Source of the DNA: Candidatus Gastranaerophilales bacterium
Lineage (GTDB): Bacteria > Cyanobacteriota > Vampirovibrionia > Gastranaerophilales > Gastranaerophilaceae
Length of the DNA: 64,000 nucleotides
Assembly (NCBI GenBank): GCA_017415185.1
Contig: JAFQHZ010000013.1
Location: 26,118-90,117 of the forward strand
Reading direction: 5' to 3'
How positions within the stretch are numbered: position 1 is the stretch's first letter; the number at the start of each line of letters is the position of its first letter. Positions 15,719 to 24,652 of this stretch are shown here, piece after piece. The notes beneath the pieces were generated by a model. It searched no databases. It was not told the origin of the DNA and saw only the letters and a list, made by a program, of their open reading frames with translations. Made by a program: the position numbers and the translations under genes.

Positions 15719-18448
15719 TTAATATATTCTTTTTTCCACTTTACCAAGGCTTTCAAACAATTGCGAATTTTCATCATAAGTTTTTTGAGTTGTGTTTATG
15801 AAATATCTTGGCTTTTTAGAAAAAACAAATTGTGCCGCTTGTTGAATATCTTGAATTGTTAAAGAATCAATTACTTGAGCAATTTTATCAACATTATCAA
15901 AATTACTTTGAGTTAGCGAATTTGCCATGCCAGAAATACTCAGCGATTCATTGTCTGAAAATTTGCTTATAATGAAACCTTTTATTTTATTTTTGGCAAT
16001 TTGAAATTCCTCTTGAGAAATATTACCTGATAAAATTTCGGAAATATTATAGTCATAAGAATCAAATATTTTTTTAGCGTCTCCTTTATTATTGCAGCTT
16101 GCATTTGTAGATAAAACAATGCTACCCAAATGACCATTCTGTTTTAAATAAGAACAAGAAGAATAAGCCAAGCCTTCTTTTTCTCGAATCAAATCAAAGT
16201 TTTTTGAAGACAAGACTTCTGCCAACAACCGAAAAGCATAAACATCTTTGATGTTCCCACTAAGAGGAATATCATAAACTTTCGATAATTCATTTTGATT
16301 TGTATTATCAACCCTAATTAGACATTCAATTGGGTTTTCATTTTTGTAAAAGGAAGCATCCGTTCCCTTCTTAAAAGAAAAACCGGTTGAATCAAACAAA
16401 TTAGCAATTTTATTCATTAAAGCAGGATTTTTGCTTATTGGAGCTTGAACAATGATTGTTGAATTAGAATTTGAAACAATTTCATTGAACCCTTCAACAA
16501 CTTCTTCAAGCGTCATTTTGCTAACTTCTTGAGCAATAAAATCTAAATCTTTTGTATATTTTCTTCCATAAAGAAATTCTTTAAAATCGTCTTGCAAATC
16601 AACTTGACTATATTGCAATTCTTTCAAAACTCTTTCTTTTGCTTTTTCTAAATCCTTTTGAGTAAAAGAAAGATTAGAAAAACGCTTCATAAAATTAATT
16701 TTTTCTTCAAGCTCTTCTTCTTTGCATTCCTGCAAGAATTTAACCGAATCAACATCAAATATAATACCATCTGTGCTGCCTATATTATTTGAAGGCAAAA
16801 AGTAAAGAATATAAGCCAATGCAGGATTTGAAGAAATCCTTGTTGAAGCATCAACTCCCCAGTGAATCCTACACTCGTCAGACGGAGAATCAAGAAAAAT
16901 CAATTTAGAATTATTATTTAAAGTTGTAGAATAAATTTTCTTTTGACTTAGTTGTTCACTTCTTTGTTCAAAACGATAAATGTTATTTGTTTTATTTTTT
17001 GGAACAAATATCGGCTCAGAAAGTTTTTTATAATTTTGATGAGTTGAAATTAAATCTTCTTGCGTTGCTTCTTTAGGATGAAGAGCAGACACTGCAACAT
17101 TATTCAAATCAAAACAACCGACAAATGTATTGATAATATCATGCGAAGTTAAACTGTTAATAATATTTTTTCTATCTTCAATTGAAGCGTATCCGCAATC
17201 ATAATAAGTTTCATAAATAGTATTAATTGCTTCTTCGCTTGTTTTTGAAAAACCACTATCAATATCCGTTATTATATTCTTTTTAATTTCATTGAGTTCC
17301 TCATCGTTTGGTGGGTTTGCAATTAAATCTTTAAAAATCTGATACACGGTTTGATTTTTTTCTTCAACAGAAGAGTTTTTTAATCCACCAACCGCCAAAG
17401 TAATCTCAACAAGACCATCACGCATATTATAATAATATGCATCTAAATCATAACGAGAAGATAAAATCTCACAAATCATTTGAAGCTGTGCATGAATATG
17501 CGGATTATTTCCATTAGGAACATAAAAAACAAATTCGCAAGCACCGTCGTTACTAACCTGGGAAATCAAATCCACCCTTGTTTGTTTAACAACAGGAACA
17601 GGAGATGTTTTAACAATTGGAGTTTGCATTTTTGGTGATTTTGAAACAAAAGCGTCTGCAACAATTTTTGCAACTTCATCGGGATTGTGTTTGGTTGCTA
17701 AAATTGTACTAAAATTGCTTGGCTGATAAAATTTATGGTGAAATTTCTTTAAATCATCCATTGTAATAGCATCAACGCTTTCAACACTTCCTGCAATTTC
17801 CATTATTGAATCAGAAGGAAGACCAAGCACTCTTTTTACGAGTTCTTGAGAAAGTTTCACATATTCATTATTTAAACCATCTTCAACTTCGGCTTTTACA
17901 ATATTTTTTTCTTTATCGATTTTGGAAAACTCAGGATACAATAGCATATCCGATTGCAAATCAATTGCTTTTTTTAAATCTTCCAAAGAATCGGAAGCCA
18001 AATCAAGTTGATATGTAGTATCTTTATAACCAGTACCCGCATTATTATAACTAGCTATAATGTCACATTGCTTTTCAATATCTTGAAAATTTTTGCTTGA
18101 ATGATACAAAGAATGTTCAATAAAATGAGCTATTCCTTTTGGAAAACCGCCTTCATCCATTGCCCCAACGCCAACTCTTGTCATAATAGAAGGGTTGCCT
18201 GCGCCTTGAACAATTCCAAGCGTTTGACCATTAATTAATTTATATTTATGTAATTCTTTTCCATTTGGAAGTTTGTCAATCCCAACTTTAACAAAATTAA
18301 CCATATTAACACCATAAGGCGCTTGAAGATAGACTGGCGCAGGCGCATAATTAACTTGTTGCTGATAAGAATTGCAATTTGGTTTTTGCAGTGCATTTTT
18401 TGGAATATTAAAACCAATATTATTAATTAAAGGATTAATCTCATTCAT
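15719..18448 (-). CDS. M16-family zinc metalloprotease (two-domain)
   Basis: Inverzincin peptidase of 909 residues with two M16 half-domains. The active site HFIEH (HxxEH, residues 108-112) follows GGFPKGIA, and the third zinc ligand is Glu187 or Glu189 in KAEVEDGLNNE, about 76 residues on. The second half (from about residue 490) is catalytically empty, as in presequence-protease-like members. A 50-residue Asn/Gln/Pro-rich leader precedes the first domain and is not a Sec signal peptide; it starts MNEINPLINNIGFNIPKN, similar in style to other N-termini here. The fold degrades peptides enclosed in a chamber. Possibly a host- or self-peptide scavenger; location unclear. Confidence 0.87.
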   Translation of the reverse strand: MNEINPLINNIGFNIPKNALQKPNCNSYQQQVNYAPAPVYLQAPYGVNMVNFVKVGIDKLPNGKELHKYKLINGQTLGIVQGAGNPSIMTRVGVGAMDEGGFPKGIAHFIEHSLYHSSKNFQDIEKQCDIIASYNNAGTGYKDTTYQLDLASDSLEDLKKAIDLQSDMLLYPEFSKIDKEKNIVKAEVEDGLNNEYVKLSQELVKRVLGLPSDSIMEIAGSVESVDAITMDDLKKFHHKFYQPSNFSTILATKHNPDEVAKIVADAFVSKSPKMQTPIVKTSPVPVVKQTRVDLISQVSNDGACEFVFYVPNGNNPHIHAQLQMICEILSSRYDLDAYYYNMRDGLVEITLAVGGLKNSSVEEKNQTVYQIFKDLIANPPNDEELNEIKKNIITDIDSGFSKTSEEAINTIYETYYDCGYASIEDRKNIINSLTSHDIINTFVGCFDLNNVAVSALHPKEATQEDLISTHQNYKKLSEPIFVPKNKTNNIYRFEQRSEQLSQKKIYSTTLNNNSKLIFLDSPSDECRIHWGVDASTRISSNPALAYILYFLPSNNIGSTDGIIFDVDSVKFLQECKEEELEEKINFMKRFSNLSFTQKDLEKAKERVLKELQYSQVDLQDDFKEFLYGRKYTKDLDFIAQEVSKMTLEEVVEGFNEIVSNSNSTIIVQAPISKNPALMNKIANLFDSTGFSFKKGTDASFYKNENPIECLIRVDNTNQNELSKVYDIPLSGNIKDVYAFRLLAEVLSSKNFDLIREKEGLAYSSCSYLKQNGHLGSIVLSTNASCNNKGDAKKIFDSYDYNISEILSGNISQEEFQIAKNKIKGFIISKFSDNESLSISGMANSLTQSNFDNVDKIAQVIDSLTIQDIQQAAQFVFSKKPRYFINTTQKTYDENSQLFESLGKVEKRIY

Positions 18449-18506
18449 AGTTACTTTTCCTGATTAATAATATAAAGTTAAAAAGCAAGAAAAAATTGCC
18501 CAAAAG

Positions 18507-19046
18507 TTAATCTTGCTGTAAATTTTTGGCTTTGTAAGTTGATTCAATTTTGCGAGCAAAATTTGCTTTTTGTTCGTCATTTAAAAATTTAATTCTATCA
18601 ACATTTTCTTTAATTTGTTCTTGCGTTTTTTTATCAAGTTCAATTGATTCAAGCTGAGTTTTGGTAATTTCAATCGGTTTATCTTCAACTTGATTTGATA
18701 AACCGCTAGGCGTTGAAACGCAATAGTTTTTATAATTGAAAATTATATCAGTTATTGTAATTCCTAATGGCATAGAATAAGAATTAACATTTTTTAAAAT
18801 CTTTGTTTTGTATAAGTTTAATTCTTGGACAATAACAGGACTTTTAGCGCTAACATAAAGTTTATTATATTTAATTGAATAAGGCTTGGTAAACTTTGCA
18901 AATTTCACACCAACAATATTATTCCAAAAAGAAAAAATGGTTGAATGCTTAATAACAGCACCCATTTTATTTCCCTTTGCCATCTCCCCAAATGCCGTTT
19001 TTGAAATAAGCTCACCAATATGTGTTGTTGGATTATGTTTTTTCAT
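18507..19046 (-). CDS. DUF721/DciA-like protein
   Basis: Protein of 179 residues whose N-terminal half fits DUF721: helices ending FSFWNNIVG, then KFTKPYSIKYNKLYVSAKSPVIVQEL, the KH-like β strands typical of DciA, the ancestral replicative helicase loader. The C-terminal third is a Lys/Gln-rich helix (ELDKKTQEQIKENVDRIKFL). It lies between metK and the M16 gene on the same strand. A helicase-loading role is inferred from family only. Confidence 0.7.
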   Translation of the reverse strand: MKKHNPTTHIGELISKTAFGEMAKGNKMGAVIKHSTIFSFWNNIVGVKFAKFTKPYSIKYNKLYVSAKSPVIVQELNLYKTKILKNVNSYSMPLGITITDIIFNYKNYCVSTPSGLSNQVEDKPIEITKTQLESIELDKKTQEQIKENVDRIKFLNDEQKANFARKIESTYKAKNLQQD

Positions 19047-19059
19047 AAATTAATTATAC

Positions 19060-19092
19060 AACAGCTACCTTCAAAAAATAAAGGTAGCTGTT
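19060..19092 (-). terminator. Hairpin downstream of metK
   Basis: Perfect 12-bp stem AACAGCTACCTT / AAGGTAGCTGTT with a 9-nt A-rich loop, 21 bases after the metK stop. A U tract is missing on the metK strand, so termination may be partial, letting the next gene be read too. Confidence 0.6.
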
Positions 19093-19113
19093 AGATTTAT
19101 TTATATAAGTTAA

Positions 19114-20370
19114 TTATACATTTGCTTTTTTAGCTAATTCTTCAGCCATGTTTGTTTGTTCCCAAGGAACAAAGAAATCTTCACGACCAACATGACCATA
19201 AGCAGCAAGTTTTTGATAGAATTTGCCGCCATTTTTAGCTGGTAAATTTCTTAAATCGAATTCTCTAATGATTGCAGCAGGTCTTAAATCAAATGCTTCT
19301 ACTACTATTTTAGAAAGCTCTTCATCGTTGATTTTACCAGTATCAAAGGTATCAACCAAAACAGAAACTGGTTGAGCTTGACCGATTGCATAAGCTAATT
19401 CGATTTCGCATTTTTGAGCCAATCCAGCTTTTACGATGTTTTTTGCAACCCATCTAGCTGCATAAGCTGCAGATCTGTCAACTTTTGTAGGATCTTTTCC
19501 AGAGAAAGCTCCGCCACCATGACGAGAATAGCCACCATAAGTATCAACGATGATTTTTCTTCCAGTCAAACCAGCGTCGCCTTGAGGTCCACCAATTACA
19601 AATCTTCCAGATGGATTAATTAAATATTTTGTTGTTTCATCAGGTTTAACTTCGTATCCTTCAAAAACAGGTTTAATAACCAATTCAATCATATCTTTTC
19701 TAATGATTTCTTGAATTTTTTGATTGTCTTCAACACCATTAACGATTGGATCGTGTTGAGTTGAAATAACAATTGTATCGATTCTTTTTGGTTTACCATC
19801 AACATATTCAACTGTAACTTGGGATTTACCATCTGGTCTTAAATAATTTACTCTTCTTTGTTTTCTAATTTCAGCCAATTTATAAGCTAATTTGTGAGCC
19901 AATGCAATTGGTAATGGCATTAATTCAGGTGTTTCGTCACAAGCATAACCAAACATAATACCTTGATCGCCTGCACCGATATCAAGAGTTTCGTCTTTTG
20001 AAACATCTGCATTATCGTTTCTTGTTTCTAGCGCTTTATTAACACCGCCAGCAATATCTGTTGATTGTTCATCAATTGAAGTCAATACAGCACAAGTTTT
20101 ATAATCAAAACCGCCGCCTTCTTCGCCATTATAACCGATTGATTTGATTGTATTTCTAACTACTGTTGGAATATCAACATAGCAATTAGAAGTGATTTCA
20201 CCACAAACCAAAGCCATACCAGTTGTTACTGTGGTTTCAGCAGCTACTCTTGATTTTGAATCTTTTGTTAAAAATTCGTCTAAAATCGCATCTGAAATTT
20301 GGTCGCAAACTTTGTCTGGGTGACCTTCTGTAACAGATTCAGATGTGAATAAAAAATTCTTTAATGTCAT
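19114..20370 (-). CDS. metK: S-adenosylmethionine synthetase
   Basis: Makes S-adenosylmethionine from methionine and ATP in the cytosol. The 418-residue protein starts at the ATG at 20370 ([20 protein letters not shown]), 6 bases after AAGGAG. Family landmarks are [27 protein letters not shown] (ATP site), [14 protein letters not shown] and [19 protein letters not shown]. The promoter-to-start interval is about 63 bases and can fold into an H-type pseudoknot that includes the Shine-Dalgarno (20371-20433), suggesting translational feedback by SAM. mtnP, for methylthioadenosine salvage, is 20 kb away and not linked. Confidence 0.97.
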   Translation of the reverse strand: MTLKNFLFTSESVTEGHPDKVCDQISDAILDEFLTKDSKSRVAAETTVTTGMALVCGEITSNCYVDIPTVVRNTIKSIGYNGEEGGGFDYKTCAVLTSIDEQSTDIAGGVNKALETRNDNADVSKDETLDIGAGDQGIMFGYACDETPELMPLPIALAHKLAYKLAEIRKQRRVNYLRPDGKSQVTVEYVDGKPKRIDTIVISTQHDPIVNGVEDNQKIQEIIRKDMIELVIKPVFEGYEVKPDETTKYLINPSGRFVIGGPQGDAGLTGRKIIVDTYGGYSRHGGGAFSGKDPTKVDRSAAYAARWVAKNIVKAGLAQKCEIELAYAIGQAQPVSVLVDTFDTGKINDEELSKIVVEAFDLRPAAIIREFDLRNLPAKNGGKFYQKLAAYGHVGREDFFVPWEQTNMAEELAKKANV

Positions 20371-20433
20371 CTTTTTCTCCTTAATTTTTATTACCGCTGG
20401 TAAGGTTTTTAATTCCGACCCAGCTAACGTATC
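20371..20433 (-). promoter_or_regulatory. Candidate SAM-responsive pseudoknot leader of metK
   Basis: Transcript order: GCUGG (20424-20420), a 14-nt loop, CCUUA (20405-20401), CCAGC (20400-20396), a 12-nt A/U-rich loop, then UAAGG (20383-20379) that begins the AAGGAG ribosome site. GCUGG pairs with CCAGC and CCUUA with UAAGG, giving two contiguous 5-bp helices of an H-type pseudoknot. A competing hairpin UUACC/GGUAA (20403-20391) is mutually exclusive with both. It has the topology of SAM-II and preQ1 riboswitches, but I do not recognise their conserved loop sequences. Confidence 0.65.
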
Positions 20434-20437
20434 AAAA

Positions 20438-20465
20438 ATTATAATATATAAATATTTCAATTCAA
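20438..20465 (-). promoter_or_regulatory. metK promoter
   Basis: On the reverse strand TTGAAT (20465-20460), 16 bases, TATAAT (20443-20438). A start site near 20432 would make the leader begin exactly at the pseudoknot element. Confidence 0.65.
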
Positions 20466-20545
20466 TTAAAATAAAAATAATTTGAAAAAGGCAATTTTTT
20501 CATTAACTTTGTTTTATATAGGTATAAAATTTCAAAAGGAAAGTT

Positions 20546-21238
20546 ATGACAATAATTAAATTTAACCCAACTTCTTGGGAAGGAACAAACAATATAAATT
20601 CAACACAAACAGACGCAATTAAACACAATTCATTCCCAGAAGAATATGATAGCTGCGAATTTGTTGATTACGAATTAACAGAAGAAGAAAATCAAGGCGT
20701 TTTTTCAAAACTGAAAGCAATGTTTGCGCACGAAAAAAGCATAAACCCTAAAAAACAACAAAAAGCATTTGAAAAAGCAAGAAATGTTTTATGCCACAGT
20801 ATTATAACAAGAGACCAAGTTGCAACAATTCTTGATATGATGACTAGCGAAAAATCAAAACAATATGCTTGGAAATTATACAACGCAGGCGTAGTAATAA
20901 GATTTGCACAAGACGAAATGGGTAGACCAGTTATGGAAGAAGAAGATTTAGAAGGAAATCTCACAAGGGCAACAACTTTTGATAGAGATACTTTAAAATT
21001 AATATATATTGATACGCCAACAAAAAACGGCAAAGACTTTGATAGAATAGTTTTTTATAACAAAGAAGGTACACATTTTGAAGTTAAAAAAGGCATAAAA
21101 AACAATCGTTCTATGAAAGAATTTTATAGCTTCGTTGGCAGCGAACCTGTAAGCTACAAAAAAGATTGCACTCAAACATCAAGCGGTATAGTTGGAAAAG
21201 AAGAATATAATTTTGTAGATTATCAATTTGCTTTTTAA
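20546..21238 (+). CDS. Hypothetical acidic protein
   Basis: Unrecognised 230-residue soluble protein with AAAGGAAAG upstream of the ATG. The first 60 residues are polar and acidic (MTIIKFNPTSWEG..., then ELTEEENQGVFSKL); residues 60-120 are helical and Lys-rich (KKQQKAFEKARNVL, DMMTSEKSKQYAWKLY); the C-terminal half looks like alternating β strands (LKLIYIDTPTKNG, DRIVFYNKEGTHFEVKKG). No membrane segment. Divergent from metK and monocistronic. No function can be proposed. Confidence 0.7.
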   Translation: MTIIKFNPTSWEGTNNINSTQTDAIKHNSFPEEYDSCEFVDYELTEEENQGVFSKLKAMFAHEKSINPKKQQKAFEKARNVLCHSIITRDQVATILDMMTSEKSKQYAWKLYNAGVVIRFAQDEMGRPVMEEEDLEGNLTRATTFDRDTLKLIYIDTPTKNGKDFDRIVFYNKEGTHFEVKKGIKNNRSMKEFYSFVGSEPVSYKKDCTQTSSGIVGKEEYNFVDYQFAF

Positions 21239-21329
21239 TAAACAACTTTAAAAAACTTAAAAATCTTTATTAAATATTATGTTTATTTTATAATTTTCCT
21301 TGCAAGTAACTAATATCGAGAGGAAGAAT

Positions 21330-23105
21330 ATGGAATTAACATATAAAAAACTTGGCTGTACCCAATTAACAGAAGCACACATTGGTCAAGAAACAGTTTT
21401 AGCTGGTTGGGCAAGCACAATTCGTGACCTAGGCGGAATTATTTTTGTTGAATTAAGAGACAAAACCGGTCTTTTTCAACTTGTGGCAGACCCTCAAGTC
21501 AACCCAGAAGTACACGAAATTTTATCAAAAGTTAAATCAGAATATGTTATTCAAGTAACAGGTAAAGTTACAAAAAGACCCGATGAAACAATTAACAACA
21601 AATTAAAAACAGGAACAATTGAAATGTATCCATCTAAAGTTGTTGTTTTATCAACATCACAAACTCTTCCTTTTGTGCTTGAGGATGATAATGTTTCAGA
21701 AGATGTTCGTTTAAAATATCGTTATTTAGACTTGCGTCGTGAAAAAATGATGAACAATTTCCAACTTCGTCACAATATCGTTAAAGCAATAAGAAATTAT
21801 TTAAACGATTTAGATTTCATGGAAGTTGAAACACCAATTTTAATCAAAGCTACTCCAGAAGGCGCAAGAGATTATTTGGTTCCTTCAAGACTTCATGATG
21901 GAAAATTTTATGCACTTCCTCAATCTCCTCAAATTTTCAAACAACTTTTAATGGTTTCTGGTTTTGAAAAATATTATCAAATCGCAAAATGTTTCAGAGA
22001 CGAAGACCTAAGAGCAGACAGACAACCTGAATTCACTCAAGTTGATATGGAAATGTCTTTTGTTAATCAAGACGACGTTATCAAAATGACAGAAGGCTTA
22101 ATCGAAAAAGCTTTTGAAGCAGCAGGAGTTGAAGTTAAGGCACCATTTAGAAGAATTACATACAAAGAAGCAATGGAAAAATATGGTTCAGACAAACCTG
22201 ATACACGCTTTGGTTTAGAATTGTTTGATGTTACAGACATTATGCAAGAATCTACTTTTGAAGCATTCAAAGCAGTTATCGCTAAAGGTGGAACTGTAAG
22301 AGCCATTAAAATTCCGGGAATTGCCGGATATTCAAGAAAAGAAATGGATGATGTAAGAAATCTTGCAATTTCATTTGGTGCTAAGGGCTTAGCTTGGATA
22401 ACTTATATGGAAGATGGCGAAGTTAAATCTCCAGTATTAAAATTCTTAAACGAAGAACAAGTTAAAGCTATTCAAGAACGTGGCGAAGCAAACAAAGGAG
22501 ATATTATTTTCTTTGTTGCTGATCATCCAAAAATCGTTTTTGATGTTTTAGGAAGATTCAGATTATATTTTGGTCAAAAATTAAATATGATTGATGAATC
22601 ACTACATGATTTATTATGGGTTGTTGATTTCCCATTATTCGAACAAGATCTTGAAGATGGTTCATTTAAATCGGTTCACCATCCATTTACAATGCCTGCT
22701 TTAGAAGACATTGATAAACTTGAAAACGATAAAGGCAATGTTAAATCAATTGCTTATGATATTATCTACAACGGAAACGAACTTGGTGGCGGCTCAATAA
22801 GAATCCATGACGCAGACATTCAAGAAAAAGTATTCCATGCTCTTGGATTATCGCAAGAAGATATTCAAAACAAATTTGAATTTTTAGTTAATGCGTTCAA
22901 ATATGGCACACCTCCACACGGCGGTTTAGCTATTGGTCTTGATAGATTAGTAGCATTATTATTAAGAGCTCAATCAATCAGAGAAGTTATTGCATTTCCT
23001 AAAAATTCAGCTGCTAAAGACTTAATGACAGATGCTCCTTCTTTGGCTTCTGAAGAACAATTAAGAGAATTGCACTTAAAACTTAGAAACATACCAAAGG
23101 TATAA
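21330..23105 (+). CDS. aspS: Aspartyl-tRNA synthetase
   Basis: Class II aminoacyl-tRNA synthetase of 591 residues that charges tRNA-Asp (possibly also tRNA-Asn). ATG at 21330 follows AGGAAG; an in-frame ATG 30 bases earlier lacks a ribosome site. The OB-fold anticodon domain (about 1-110) is followed by motif 1 with FMEVETPIL, motif 2 (FRDEDLRADRQPEFTQVD), the bacterial GAD insertion (about 290-430) and motif 3 (GLAIGLDRLVALLL). The length and GAD domain mark the bacterial type. A TTG-initiated glycosyltransferase gene follows after 3 bases. Confidence 0.97.
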   Translation: MELTYKKLGCTQLTEAHIGQETVLAGWASTIRDLGGIIFVELRDKTGLFQLVADPQVNPEVHEILSKVKSEYVIQVTGKVTKRPDETINNKLKTGTIEMYPSKVVVLSTSQTLPFVLEDDNVSEDVRLKYRYLDLRREKMMNNFQLRHNIVKAIRNYLNDLDFMEVETPILIKATPEGARDYLVPSRLHDGKFYALPQSPQIFKQLLMVSGFEKYYQIAKCFRDEDLRADRQPEFTQVDMEMSFVNQDDVIKMTEGLIEKAFEAAGVEVKAPFRRITYKEAMEKYGSDKPDTRFGLELFDVTDIMQESTFEAFKAVIAKGGTVRAIKIPGIAGYSRKEMDDVRNLAISFGAKGLAWITYMEDGEVKSPVLKFLNEEQVKAIQERGEANKGDIIFFVADHPKIVFDVLGRFRLYFGQKLNMIDESLHDLLWVVDFPLFEQDLEDGSFKSVHHPFTMPALEDIDKLENDKGNVKSIAYDIIYNGNELGGGSIRIHDADIQEKVFHALGLSQEDIQNKFEFLVNAFKYGTPPHGGLAIGLDRLVALLLRAQSIREVIAFPKNSAAKDLMTDAPSLASEEQLRELHLKLRNIPKV

Positions 23106-23108
23106 AAT

Positions 23109-23846
23109 TTGTTAAATAATAAAAAAATAGTTATAGTAATGCCTGCGTATAATGCGCAGGCTACTTTAAAAGAAACGTTTGAAACAATTCCAAAAGATTT
23201 TGTTGATGATGTGATTCTTGTTGACGATTGTTCAAGCGACAACACAGTTGAAATTGCAAAATCTTTAGGAATTAAAACTATAACTCACAACAAAAATCTT
23301 GGCTATGGCGCAAATCAAAAAACTTGCTATGCTGAAGCGCTAAATCTAGGAGCAGATATTGTTATTATGCTTCATCCTGATTTTCAATATGACCCAAGAT
23401 TAATCCCTTCGCTCGCTTCTATGATAGCTTTTGATAATTACGATTGTGCTTTGGCTTCTCGAATGCTTGTTGGAAGCGCAAAAAATTCCAAAATGCCAAA
23501 ATATAAATATTTTGCAAACAAATTCTTAACAGCATTTCAAAATTTATTTTTAAACAAAAATTTATCAGAATATCACACAGGATATCGTGCTTTCAGTTCT
23601 AAGGTTTTAAGAAATTTGCCATACGACAAAATGAGCAATGATTTTATTTTTGATAATGAAATGCTTGCGCTAATTTATTATAAAAATTTTTCAATTGGAG
23701 AAATTTCTTGCCCCACCAAATATTTCGATGGAGCAAGTTCAATTAATTTTATTCGTTCTTGCAAATATGGTTTTGAGGTTTTAAAAGTTAGCTTATTATA
23801 TAGATTAGCTAAACTCAAATTAAAAACAAAACTATTTTCCCAATAA
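23109..23846 (+). CDS. Family 2 glycosyltransferase (dolichol-phosphate mannose synthase-like)
   Basis: GT-A glycosyltransferase of 245 residues. VIVMPAYNAQATL begins the nucleotide-sugar fold, VILVDDCSSDNT carries the first aspartates, NKNLGYGANQ the sugar-binding loop, and IMLHPDFQYDPRLI replaces the usual DxD with HPDF. GYRAFSSKVL matches polyprenyl-phosphate glycosyltransferases. There are no C-terminal transmembrane helices. The start is TTG at 23109 with AAAGG 8 bases before it inside the end of aspS, so expression is probably coupled to aspS at a reduced level. Likely makes a lipid-linked sugar for envelope glycans; the sugar is unknown. Ends overlapping the convergent sigma-like gene by 15 bases. 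Confidence 0.85.
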   Translation: MLNNKKIVIVMPAYNAQATLKETFETIPKDFVDDVILVDDCSSDNTVEIAKSLGIKTITHNKNLGYGANQKTCYAEALNLGADIVIMLHPDFQYDPRLIPSLASMIAFDNYDCALASRMLVGSAKNSKMPKYKYFANKFLTAFQNLFLNKNLSEYHTGYRAFSSKVLRNLPYDKMSNDFIFDNEMLALIYYKNFSIGEISCPTKYFDGASSINFIRSCKYGFEVLKVSLLYRLAKLKLKTKLFSQ

Positions 23847-24593
23847 ACCTTTGTCTGCTAAATGAGCCATTTTGTCTTGAAAATCTCCATTTGGAATTAC
23901 TCTTGCTTCAGCTCTATACATTCTAGTTCTCATTGGATGGCGCAATCTTCTGATTGCTTTGTTTTCAACTTGTCTAATTCTTTCTCTTGTTGTATTAAAT
24001 ATTTCTGCAACTTCTTCAAGAGTTTTAACACCCTTTCCATCAAAACCAAAACGAGCTTCTAAAACTCCTTGTTCTCTAGTTGTTAATGTTTCCATCGCAT
24101 CAGACAAGCCTTGAATTCTTGCAACTCTAAGTTGCATATCGGGAAAATTATCTTGAATTTTTGACAAATCAACACCAGAAACAAAATATTCAGATTCTGC
24201 ATTGCTTCTTTTTAATAAGCGTTCTAAAAATATTTTTTCACGCTCTAGCGAATAAGAATTGAAATTTCCGCCTCGTTGACCTTTATATTGATTTGCAACA
24301 GTAACCATATGTTCAATTAAATCTTGTGTAACATCTTCTTTTGATAATTCAGGATGTTCATGCACAAACATTTCAGCTTGTCTAATTGTTCTTGGCAATC
24401 TTTGAACAATCATTTGATCAATCATATCTTGAGTTAATCTGCCTTCTTTAGAAGCTGCAGCTAAAGCAGCTTTAGAAAAATCTGCTCTAACAAATTCGTC
24501 AATACCGCTATAATCAAGACCGATTAATTTGTTTGGTTTTAAATTATTTGAAATAGCACTTACAACATTTGTGGTAATTTTTGAAATATTCAT
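23832..24593 (-). CDS. Divergent sigma-70-like factor
   Basis: Protein of 253 residues. The C-terminal third is a convincing sigma region 4: LTTREQGVLEARFGF, then the helix-turn-helix TLEEVAEIFNTTRERIRQVE and NKAIRRLRHP. The preceding 100 residues are only weakly like region 2 (KEDVTQDLIEHMV, NQYKGQRGGNFNSY), without the usual aromatic melting residues, and region 3 is hard to place. The start at 24593 follows AAAGGA; the N-terminus MNISKITTNVVSAISNN matches in style MNISKITQPIAKF of the unrelated gene at 31447. Could be an alternative sigma factor or a derived DNA-binding regulator. It is followed by 15 bases of overlap with a convergent gene. Confidence 0.75.
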   Translation of the reverse strand: MNISKITTNVVSAISNNLKPNKLIGLDYSGIDEFVRADFSKAALAAASKEGRLTQDMIDQMIVQRLPRTIRQAEMFVHEHPELSKEDVTQDLIEHMVTVANQYKGQRGGNFNSYSLEREKIFLERLLKRSNAESEYFVSGVDLSKIQDNFPDMQLRVARIQGLSDAMETLTTREQGVLEARFGFDGKGVKTLEEVAEIFNTTRERIRQVENKAIRRLRHPMRTRMYRAEARVIPNGDFQDKMAHLADKGLLGK

Positions 24594-24652
24594 TATACAT
24601 CCTTTACAAAACACATTCTGGACGTATAAAACATCTAAAAGAAAAAAGTTGC

